This document shows positions 54,555 to 64,000 of a stretch of DNA of 64,000 nucleotides, piece by piece. Made by a program: the position numbers and the translations under genes. Position 1 is the stretch's first letter. The number at the start of each line of letters is the position of its first letter. The DNA is from Vicugna pacos (taxonomy: Eukaryota; Chordata; Mammalia; Artiodactyla; Camelidae). The stretch is from positions 12,814,501-12,878,500 of the forward strand of contig NC_133019.1 of the NCBI RefSeq assembly GCF_048564905.1. The letters are read 5' to 3'. The notes beneath the pieces are model-generated. The model did not search any database. It saw only the letters and a program-made list of their open reading frames with translations, and was not told the origin of the DNA.

Positions 54555-56871
54555 TTAGGGTGACGGGGTAGTCAGGATCCTCCCGCTGATTACCTTTGAC
54601 AGAGAGCTTGGGCACTTTACCCTGCTCACTGTGTCTCCGCCAAACTTGGCCGCCAGGATGGGCATCTCCTGCTTCAGCCAGCTGGGCTTCGGCTGCTGAC
54701 GCGTAGCAGGCTGCAAGCTGAGGGCGGTGTCCCGCCTGGTCTGGATGTATTTGCTGCAGGGGGTGAAAGTATTTCTGAAGGTCAGAGTCTGTATCTGTGA
54801 GCCAGCCCAGGGATGCCGAATGGAAGGCCCTGGCCCCTGCGTGCTTCCTTTGCCTGTCATTTATGTGCCTGCCTGAGCTACACAGTACGTTTTCAGATAA
54901 TTTCAAATGAAAATTTATTTCTTCTCTGAAAATAAAATTTTAATTTATTTTATCTGTTTCTTTTCACACTCCCCAGTTATCATGCTAAGAACCAGCAGAG
55001 AGGATGTGACACCTGCAGCCAAAGGATAGGGCAATGGAGAGAATTTCTAAATCACTCTGTTAGGCAGCTCAAGGCTGCAGCTTGTTAGAGAATGTGGTCT
55101 TGGGAAACAGGAGCTTGAAAGTGTGTTTGCTGGTGGGGTGGAGATGGGGGTGCTGTTCTGTTGCTAGGCTGGTGTCCCTGGGTCACTTTGGGGTGAAGAT
55201 TATCTTTTCATCTACCGCCTTGGAACAGGACGGCCGTTTCTGTAACCCTTGTGTAACATTGTGTGCATATTACCGGCTTCGGTTTGGAGCTGGGCCTTCT
55301 AACTTTCAGGGCTAAGTCAGAGGTATGTACAGGGTCATTTTGAGCCCTAAGGGAAGTAGCTTTAATAGGGGAGAAGCCAGGACAAGGTCAGGCAAGTGGA
55401 ATACCTGATTCTCTATAGTTTCATGGGTCCTGGATAAGCCTGGCTACTCTACCTCCTGGCTTGCAGTTAGAGTTCGTGTCTCCCAAGATGCACAGGGGAA
55501 AAGGCTGACCCCCAGTTACGAAGAGCATGCAACCTGTCCTCACTCAGAGCTTATGTGAGGTGAGAGGACTAAGTAGGTCTGAGCTAGACAGAGATTCAAG
55601 ATGACAGAACAGTTAGTCCTTTGCTCCTTGTCTTCTCCAGCTGTGTCTCTCAACTGGACAGAAGACAGTTGTGATGCTGTTACCTTTGTCCTTGGGAAAG
55701 AGAGCCCTCCTCTAGCCCCCTCGCCTGCAGCAAACGTGCAGTAGGTTGCTCACAGTTCTGGTCACTCACTTGATCTCTTGTCCGCAGCTCTTGGCTGGGT
55801 CAGGTTCGAATATTTGACTCCACCCTGGGGCTTGGAAGTCACTCCGATACTGGTTGATATACTCTATGTAGCCTGGACGCGTTATTGGTGCAATTTTTCT
55901 GCCCTGAATGGGAACTGGGAACATTGACTGACCAAGAGGAGGGCTCTGGAAGGAAATCTGATGAGTGGTGGTCATGTGGTAGTCACCTAAGGGGAGCAAG
56001 AAAGTGTGCAGAGGGCCTCCTCTAGGTGGGAAGGTCGTGAGGTTAACAGTGGGGGTCTGGACCCCAGCCTTGGTGCCTGCACAGCCAGCTCGACCTGAGT
56101 GAGCCTTTTATGCTGGGAATAGCAGACCCAAAATATATCAGCATTGCCTCCCCCACCCCTCTGACCTTCAGAGTTGTCTCTCCAGGGCCAGAAATCAAGA
56201 GTCCTTAGTGTGAAACCCCTGAGTGGCCTCTCAGGCCTTTTGGGATCACTTGAGCTTTGAGAGCCTGGACTACAGGGCTGCCTACTGGTCCAGCCCAAAT
56301 AGGAAGGAGGTAGGCTGGGATGGGGTAGTGTAGGGTTTGGTGCCCTTCCTGAGCGGTCCTGGCTAACCATGTAGCCAAGTATTGCCTGCAAGTCTCTTGG
56401 AGAGGGAGGGCGGAGGGTGGGGTGGGGTGGGGGCACTTGCTGCTTACTGTATTCTCCTGGGCTGGTGGCTCCCATGCCTGGGGGCTGCCTGGGGGACGGG
56501 AGTGGGCTGCCTGGGGGACAGGAGTGGCCCCAGTGAGGTGGAATTGAGTAGGCTGGGAACAGAGGGCTCAGTTTGAGCTTCATGCAGAGTGCCACTCCTC
56601 TATCCCCTAGTGTCCTGTACCCACCGGGCTGAGTCTCAGCTGAGTAGGAAGGCTTCTCTCCATGGTGGCTCACAGGCTCTAGCTTCCAGGGCTTGGATGT
56701 ACTGAAGTGAAGCCATGAAGACTTGCCGTGCGGACGGAAGTAGCCTAGGTGGTGTATCCCGAGTGGAGTCTTGGGAAGAGGCTCCAGGCGGTATTTTACA
56801 TCTTCTGGGGCTGTTTCCTTCTGGGCTTCCGACTCCTGAAAAGCCACCCCCTGCTGCTGCTTCCTCATCAT
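54555..56871 (-). CDS. Candidate unrecognised 220-aa protein, three exons
   Basis: Exons on the - strand are 56871-56625, 55986-55770 and 54753-54555 (TAA at 54557-54555). Both introns are GT/AG with good pyrimidine tracts at the acceptors ('ttgctccccttag' and 'ttcaccccctgcag'). Phases match: exon 1 ends in phase 1 (CAG CCC G), exon 2 starts GT GAC; exon 2 ends in phase 2 (ATC AA), exon 3 starts C AAA. The lengths 247+217+199 make 663 bp, exactly 221 codons. The protein starts MMRKQQQ; an in-frame TGA lies about 40 bp upstream. It contains YHMTTTHQISFQSPP, RKIAPITRPGYIEYINQY, FQAPGWSQIFEP and NKYIQTRRDTALSLQP. No signal peptide or membrane segment. I cannot assign a family; the Y/TT/HQ/F-rich motifs loosely recall small axonemal or sperm microtubule proteins. 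A possible 5' noncoding exon is at 57430-57396. Confidence 0.55.
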
Positions 56872-57004
56872 GGGAAGTTCGCTCCTGCCTCTCTGTTCAG
56901 AGGTGTCCTTCTTATCTCCCCCTCACTGATGGTGGAAGTCAGTGGGAATCAGTCTCCCAGAGCGAGAAGTCGTCAGAAACTAGGCAGGTGCTCCCTGCTG
57001 TCTA

Positions 57005-57140
57005 GCAAGTTACTCAGGTTCTCTGAGCCACAATTTCCTTCTCTGTAAAGTGGATAACACATCCCTTCCTACGTTATTGAGAGGATCTGAAATAAAGTGC
57101 ACAGCACAGTGCCTGGCATGTAGTAGGAGCTGAATAAATA
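57005..57140 (-). mobile_element. MIR SINE
   Basis: Antisense MIR: 'caggttctctgagccacaat', 'ttccttctctgtaaagtgga' and 'cacagtgcctggcatgtagt'. It would fall in the first intron of the candidate gene if the exon at 57396-57430 is real. Confidence 0.8.
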
Positions 57141-57395
57141 GTTTCTTCTCTTAACGTGTAATTATTAAGATATTCCGAGAGTGCGTCAGTGGCCCGTGTG
57201 ACCTTTCCTGAACAGCGGGGTAGCTTCTCCATGGCTGGGTTTGGAGAGCCAGAGTCTCTTCCGGGGTGGGACCCGGGGATGTGCCATTTGAAGAAGGGTA
57301 GTGAAGTGAGTGGGGTCCTCTGTCCCCAGGAGAGGGGCTGTCTAGAGCGGGGGGAGGAATGGTGACTGGCCTGATTCCAGAGGTTCTTTCCCACC

Positions 57396-57430
57396 TGCCT
57401 CCGGGCAGCCTTCGCTCGCCCGTCGCCCAC
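57396..57430 (-). other. Possible 5' exon of the candidate - strand gene
   Basis: Antisense 'cccacttctcccctcag' could be an acceptor, and 'ggaggcaggtggga' gives a good donor after GGCAG at 57396. The sequence around it is GC-rich with several CG dinucleotides. It could equally be part of a longer first exon whose donor is at 57395. Supported by splice motifs only. Confidence 0.3.
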
Positions 57431-57439
57431 TGAGGGGAG

Positions 57440-60400
57440 AAGTGGGGCGCTGCTGCCGCTGCTCCTGGGGTTAGTTTATTTGCGGGCGGATCAGTAAGGG
57501 CTGCGTGGGGGGGCTTTCTCTGTGGGTGAGGGCATATGGCATTTCAAAAGCAGTTCTTTTTAAAGAGCATTGCAGCTCTTTTTTGTTTTTGTTTTTTGGG
57601 GGTTCTTTTGGCCCTGGGAGTCGTGCCGGTTGGGGGAGGGCAGCTTACAGTGATGAGGGCTAGTGGTGGATCTGCGGAGCTCCAGGTAGGCGGCCGCTAC
57701 CCTGCTCCAGGGCTTGGAGCCTTTGCTGTGGTGTCTGTGTTTCCTAAGGGGCGGAGGAAGGAGTCGGCTATGAGCTCAGGAGGGTTACAGCCCAGTCAGG
57801 GGTTCTGTGCCCTCCCTACTTCTGAGGCTGCAAGGAAGGAAACACCCCCAGGGGACCTGTGGAAGCCTCTCCAGGTCCTCAGGGCGAGGGAGGAAGGTGG
57901 CCTCTGCACCGGCCTCACTGACTCACCTTTGAATTTCACGAGTGGGAGGTGGGGAGCGGGGGGGCTGCTGCCCTTATAGAAACGCCTTTTTGACTCGTGA
58001 AGAAGGAACATTTTTAACTGGCCAGTGGAAGGGGGGGGAGGCAGGCTAGGGTATGTGACGTCCTTAGGATGGAGAAAGGGGCTGCCAAAGGGCCTTTTTA
58101 CCGATGGTTGATATTGGGAGGCTGCAGTTGTAATGGAAGCAGGTGATGAGAACTCTGTGGGGACTGCGCTGAGCCAGAGAAGTACCCACCCATGACAAGA
58201 AGTGTCCTGTGTCCCCTGCCTGTCAGCCCTGCATGAGAGGACAAGCAGAGAGCAGGAGCTGTGGGGACAGGTAGGGGAGTGGGACGGAGGTCCCGTTAGA
58301 GGTGTGACTGGAGGACACTCACCCACAGTCACAGAGCCCGCAGAGATGGCTGGAGTGGGCACTTTGGCCCACTGGCTTTCTGGGCCATGTTGGCACTCGC
58401 TTCTCTGCCCAGCCCTGTCCTCTGTCCCCTGCTCCTGACTGAGTGCCTGTGCTTTGGCATATTGGCACTGGCTCTGAGCTCTGGTGACTTGGGTGCCGTG
58501 CTCCTCCTCAATGAATGTGAATGTGGCACGCGCACACACAACACACACACACAGATACACACCAGATACTATCTTGAGACAGAAGGTCGACCTGCATCTT
58601 GTCAGCTGTATAGATTGGCCAGTGGCTGACCCTCTGAACCTGTAATCACAAAACTGGCATCTCAGAGTTGGAGCATACCTTAAAGGACTTACATTCACTT
58701 CACTTTCTCCACATCAATTAACTTAAAAGTATTTCCCATCAGTTTACTAACTCAACTGCTGTCCCAGCCTCTGGTCCCATGGAGGTGCGGTGCTAATTAC
58801 GTTAAGCCTGCAGTCAGAGTTGGAAAGCGTCTTAAAGCGATCTAACCCTCCCACCCGCTCCAGTGCTGGGACCCACGGGCAAAGCACACTTGCTGCTCCC
58901 ACCATGCTTGAACACTTTGTCCTGCCGCCTCCTGCTGGGACAGAACGTGCCCATTCTTGGGCACCTCTAGCTGTTTTCAGTTGTGTTTCCTGTGCCTTCA
59001 CCATCCACAGCAGGAGAGAGAGCCCCTCTCTACCCGACAGCACTTAGATGCGTTGGGGCGAATTTTTCTTCCCCTGCCCCACCTGCTTCCCTTCCTGGGG
59101 CCACACGGTTCAGGTAGCAGGAGGAGAGTTTTGTATTGAGACATAGTAGGAAGGAGGCAAGACAAGTTCTGTGTAATAAGGTAGGAACAAACCAACCTTC
59201 ACACATAGAGGGGTTGATTCTGTTTGTGGATAGTTCTTTCATGTAGGGCCCCTTCCCTCCCCTTCACACCCAATCCAGCAGCAGAACCAAGCACGACAAC
59301 CCAGCTGGAGGCTGACATGAGAGGAAGAGCGGGGAGGAAAAGGTGAAGGGCCGTAGGAGAGGGCGGAGGTGGTCGGCGGAAGGGGTCTGGAGGCCTGCTC
59401 AACATAACCTTGGAGGGTGGTCTCGGGGTGGGTCCCAGACTCATAAATAAAGATCAGGGGAAAACTGAATAGAGGAACTATTCCCGAACGCTGCCGTCCT
59501 GCAGGAACCGTGTGAGTGGGGATACATCACATACATCACGTGAGCCTGAAGCAGGGACCCGGGGAACGATCTCGGATTCACTGCTTGAGTGGCTGACAGT
59601 AAGACATTTCCCCCCTTAATTCTGGCACCACCTCCCTGTGATCAGGAAGTCATGTCACAGTTATGTTGACCTTAGAAGAAAGCTGTTGGGCCCATCGGAT
59701 TCTTTCCCAATTCCTTCAATCATCCTTTTAATGCATGATTTTGAGTCCCGTATTACCTTCCCTGAGCTCACGCCAGTTTGCTGCTCTCTGTTTTAAAGAA
59801 GAGCAGCTGGTGTGGGACCTCAGGCTCGGGGTGTTCTGATGAGAGTGCAGTAAGACTGTCACTCCCCTCCGTCTAGATTGGGTTACATTGTAATTAATGT
59901 TATATGATAATCAGTGTCATCGCTGTTACATTGCAGTCAGTGTGTCTACAACTGACTTAGCTTTCATGGTGACCGCATCCCACCCCTGATTCCCGCTGAG
60001 CTTTACTGTCAGGAGGCCCCACATCTTCTACACTTATTGTGAGAGAGCGGGTGGAGCCGTGTTGCCCCCATCTCCTACTTTGGCAGCTTGTGTTTGGACC
60101 CATTTTAGTTACCTTCAGCCTCTAAGAGAAATCCCCTTTCTGTTCTTCTATGCTTTCTCCGCAGGCAAAGTGGTAGGATGGTGGGCTTTGTCCTGGTTCT
60201 TCTAGGTGCAGGAGGGGAGGCTAGAATGAGGGTTATTTGGGCCCATCCCTTCTCCTGAGGCTCAGATTAGCCCGGCCAACATGGTCTCATGCTGGAGAGG
60301 AGTTCACTTCTGCGTCACAGTTTGGGAAGTCTTTTGATGCGGACTAAAGAGAGAAGTGTTGACAAAGACAAACTCAAGCAACCACGCGAGGTGCCAGGAG

Positions 60401-61195
60401 ACCCCCAGGTTACGGGGCAGGGGCTCGAAGGGCCTGTCTGCCCGGTTCTGCTTAGGAACTCAGAATGCAAGCTCGTGTTACTGCCCCCAGGGCAAGGTCG
60501 GCTCGCCTGTTCAGCCTTTCTCTGAGTTTTCGTGGCACTTTGTAGCCAACATTCATCATGCTGTTTTGTGGGTTATGAGGTCCTGTGGCCAGGACTCTTA
60601 CTCATTTTCTGATCCTTATTTATTATTTTCTTATTCAGGTCTCTTACTCACTTTCAAATCCCCAGCTTGCAGCCTGAGGCGTTACACCTCAGAACTAAAG
60701 CTTTCATTTATTTACTGGAGGCCAGGCCTCTCCATGCACTAATCTCATAAAACCCAACACATTTGGTGCTAGTATTTCCATTTCGAAGGTGAGGAAACTG
60801 AGTCTAATGACCACAGAGCTGTCAAAGCCTGTGCTCCTTGTCCAAGTGAATGAATCAATGAATGAGCCTTGAGGGAGTTTCTCTGGATGAGAACGGGCCA
60901 AGGAGGGTTTAGATCCCCTCACCCCCAGCTCTCTACTGAAAGTGTCTGATCAGCTGGGCTAGTTGATCGTCCTGTCTGCAGCATGAGCTGAATTAGCACA
61001 TGGACCTCCTGTCAGATATTCAGGGAGTGGCTCTGCCAGCCAACCCAGACCCAGACAGGGAGTCTGTGGCTTTGGTGGGAACAGGGTGTGGGCAGCAATG
61101 ATCATCCCAGGGCTGGCAGGGGAGACTGAGGACAGGAATGTCCCCCAGGGTCACATGGGATGCAGACTGAGAACGAAGCCCTGTCTGCAGGATGT
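57440..61195. other. No supported gene; GC-rich unique sequence
   Basis: Long but low-complexity-biased open frames exist (for example 57796-58698 on -), none with a recognisable domain or a splice partner. A short CA repeat is at 58528-58552. A MIR-like fragment is at 60765-60860 on + ('ggtgaggaaactgagtctaa'). Confidence 0.45.
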
Positions 61196-61199
61196 GTCC

Positions 61200-61650
61200 A
61201 GTCTCCTCAGCGTTCTGTCAAGGTCCCTGGTGGCCTGACCTGTGGACTCCTTGCTTGCACTCTCTGGACTTCTCACTTCCCTTGTTAAATGCCACTGGTT
61301 CAGGCCCCTGCGCTTTTCCAAGCTGCTGCTTCTGCACGTTCTTCCTCCCCGTAGCAGAACCTTACTCAGATTTAGGGCCCCCCCCAAATGGCATTCCCTT
61401 GGTGACGTTTTCCCTGGCTCCCTCACTACAGGCTGAATGAAATGATTCCTCTCGGGGCTTGCTCCCAGAGTACTTACTCTTACCTGATCTAGTCTAAATC
61501 TCTTTTTATTACAGTGAACGTGGTGCATTTTTCTCCCCCTGCCTGACTTAGAGCTTATTAAAGGCAGAGACCACAGTCTTGAGCCTCCAACACAAAGCCA
61601 GGCCTACAGGAGACATCAATAAATATTTGCTGAATTCAGCTGAATGCTAG
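61200..61650 (+). mobile_element. L2 3' end
   Basis: 'tggactccttgcttgcactc', 'ccctggctccctcactacag', 'gcttattaaaggcagagacc' and 'caataaatatttgctgaatt' follow the L2 terminal region. Confidence 0.75.
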
Positions 61651-64000
61651 GGTGAGGTTCTGTTGCAGGTAAGAGCTGGGCAAATGCGAACTTCCAGAGC
61701 TCAGCCACTGAGGCGCAGGTGCAGGCGGGGAGCTTTTGGAATCTTAGGTAGGGATTCTGCGATTGGTACTTTCCTTCTTCACAGTAATCCTCTCCCGCCT
61801 GGGCAATAGGGGGATAAAGATCCCAGTTTGGCCTCAGCTATGTGCGGAGAAGTCTTGGCATTAGGCTGGAGAGAGAATGGTGGAGGTGTGGCACTGAGGC
61901 CCCAGGGCCAACCAACCAGACCACGAGCAGCTAGAGTGCAGGACGTGACTTCCTTGCCTCCAGCAGAGTCTGGCCGCGTGCATTGGAGGGGGGGGTACCT
62001 GGGAGTGGGAAGCCGGTGCAGGAAAACCCATGTGCACCGGCTAGTTTCTCTTCCCACTAATCCCACAAGGCTCTGTGGGGTAGTTACTGCTGTCTGAGTC
62101 CCGCAAATGTCACCACTGTTGGTTCCTGATGTAGAATAGTGTGCATTCGTGTATTACTTTGCAGCCAATTTGCATTAACTTCTCCAAATGACAGAACGTA
62201 TTGAAACCCCCCAATTTCTATGACTCCATTCCCAGCCCACAAAGAAACACGGTGGTTCCTGTACCTCTGCACTTAGGTATCCCAACCCAGATGGGTGGAG
62301 AAGGGGTTCCCCCAAAGAGCCTTGCATCAACCAGACAGCAGCACAAGAGGAAGGGATCCAGGAGTCCCACGTTCCCGAGTCTGGTGGCTCTGACTTCTCT
62401 TCTTCATCTCTCAGGCTGAGGCGTGTGTGCGTGTGTGTAATGTCTTAATTAATTGATTTTTCAATTCAGGCTAGGGAGTCAGCTAGGAAGAAGCGGGTGT
62501 AGAGTAGAATAAAGGAGAGAGAGGCTTTGTAGTCTAGATAGGCTTTGCAGAAGGGCAGGGGCCACACCCCAGAGCCAGACAAGACAGCCAGCTGGGCTGG
62601 GCTGCCCTGCTGCAGTGGGGATGGGTGGATGCAGACTGCTCTGTGTTGCCACCTGCTGGACATATGTGGAGATAGCACTTCACTCCCTCAGGTTTCCCTA
62701 ACCCTTGTGCTGAGTTTTCTTTTATCTTCTTTCCGTTCCCTCTGTCAAGTCTTTCTCCTGATAGGGAAGATCTGCCTTTCCTCTTTCCCCAAGCAGGACT
62801 GTCAAGATGCCTCTGCTCTGGCCCAGGCTGGGGTTCTCAGTTTCCTCCTGTGTTGCCTAAAAGGGAATAACTTCATCTCTGGGTGGAGGTGGAGAGTCTC
62901 CATGCTCATCTTCTCCCTGGGCTCCCTCGGACCCTGAACTTGGCTGTGATTAGAGACCATTTAATTTATCGTCCAAACCAGCACACTTCTGAGAGTAAAT
63001 GGTGTGTGTGTGTGCTATTAATAATTATGCAGAGACAGCAGGTATAAACCAGGCCTCTCCCAGGTCAGTGACTGGAACTCATGGTGGGCCTGGTTCTGAG
63101 GGTCCTCTGCCTTCTCTCCATCCCGAGCTCAGGTGTGAGAGGTGAAGGTGGCTAGCAGGCTGCTGCGGGACTAGCTTTCTGGGCAGCTGTCATTGCCGGC
63201 AGGGCTCCTTTGGGCTTCCACTCGAGGCTGTGGAAGGAAGAGGCTGGGGAGCAGAGGGCTGGGTGGGGTGGGTGAAGCGGGGCGTGGTAAGCGCTGGGGT
63301 CCTCCCAGTGACCGTGTAGCAGAGAGTGACGTCCCGCTCATCTGAGCCTGGTTTACAACCACATAAGAGGGTTGTGGGCGCCCTCTAGTCACAGTTGAGG
63401 ATACAGCCCAAAGCCCCAGGGCCCAGTTTCTCCCTATAATTCCTGGGTTGGACTGTGTCTTCCCTGAATCCTGGCAGTTTTAGTCCTGCCCCTTCAGGCA
63501 AAGGCTGGGCAAGTGAGTGCTTAGCCCTTGTAGCTCTGGAGGCAGGTGCCTTCCTACGTGGATTAGCACTTGACTGGGACGCTCACGGGTCAGCCCAGGA
63601 ACACCCTGTGCCATAGGCGACCCCAGGAATGCCTGGAACTTCTCCATCTGCCCTTGCTGACTGACGTGCAGGTGGGGAAGGCAGACTAACTGTGGGGTCC
63701 TGTGAAGGAGAAGGGCTCTCCTGGAAACTTGTAGCCCCCACTTTCTCACCCAGCTCTAAATCTGGCAGCAAGACCCCTCTTTCCTCTCCCCCATCCAGGG
63801 GACTTCCCTCCCTTGGCCCCTAAGTGCAGAATGGGAAGACCTTGCTCCTTATGGAAGGAAGGAATCTCTGTTGTAGGACTGGGTTCCTGTCCCCTGTTCT
63901 GGCCTTGGTTGCCACATGGAGTCTTCCCGCCTCCCCCCTGCCATCCTCTCTCCCTGCTCACCTGAAGGGAGAGGCCAGTGTCTGACTCTGCAGACCACGA
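61651..64000. other. No gene seen; unique sequence to window end
   Basis: Short TG/GT runs at 62424-62440 and 63002-63015. No repeat family or exon supported. 63170-63960 is GC-rich with overlapping short open frames on the - strand only. Confidence 0.45.

Noticed and set aside
57796-58698. A 300-codon open frame on the - strand
   Set aside because: It crosses a CA/TG simple repeat, has Ser/Pro-rich non-repeating composition without a domain, and no splice-compatible partner was found.

Overview
This is a 64 kb window of mammalian nuclear DNA, most likely from a camelid (camel, llama or alpaca). Two tRNA-derived SINEs (4576-4715 on + and 5375-5497 on -) carry the tRNA-like head and the CCCAGTACCTCC-type body that I recall as the camelid Vic-1 family. 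Several young L1 3' ends (9459-9611, 12612-12715, 30845-31075, 41563-41845) look like the artiodactyl/camelid L1 tail. The rest of the repeat load (MIR, L2, L1M, HAL1-like, MLT1, MLT2) is shared by placental mammals.

The gene order is the conserved APOA5 - ZPR1 - BUD13 block of the apolipoprotein cluster (human 11q23.3). All three genes lie on the + strand. APOA5 (CDS 16894-18685, 3 coding exons, 370 aa) encodes the secreted liver apolipoprotein A-V. ZPR1 (20779-29023, 14 exons, 458 aa) encodes a double C4 zinc-finger protein. BUD13 (31787-48619, 10 exons, 635 or 664 aa) encodes a subunit of the RES splicing complex. I rebuilt every coding exon from reading frame, splice dinucleotides and phase, and all junctions keep frame. 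ZPR1 and BUD13 have CpG-rich housekeeping-type promoters; APOA5 does not.

Region by region: 1-15.6 kb is the repeat-rich interval upstream of APOA5, with no gene I can support. It holds L1, HAL1-like, MIR and SINE copies and three to four solo LTR fossils. From 15.6 to 16.9 kb is the APOA5 5' region. From 16.9 to 48.9 kb is the three-gene block. From 49.2 to 51.8 kb is a nested stack of repeats (L1 interrupted by MIR and MLT1, with the MLT1 itself interrupted by another L1). From 52.4 to 64 kb is mostly unique sequence.

The most interesting item is a candidate protein-coding gene on the - strand at 54555-56871, convergent with BUD13. Three exons joined by canonical splice sites with matching phases give one continuous 220-codon frame. 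The protein does not match any family I can name. Its aromatic/TT/HQ-rich short motifs loosely recall small axonemal or sperm microtubule proteins, but that is only an impression.
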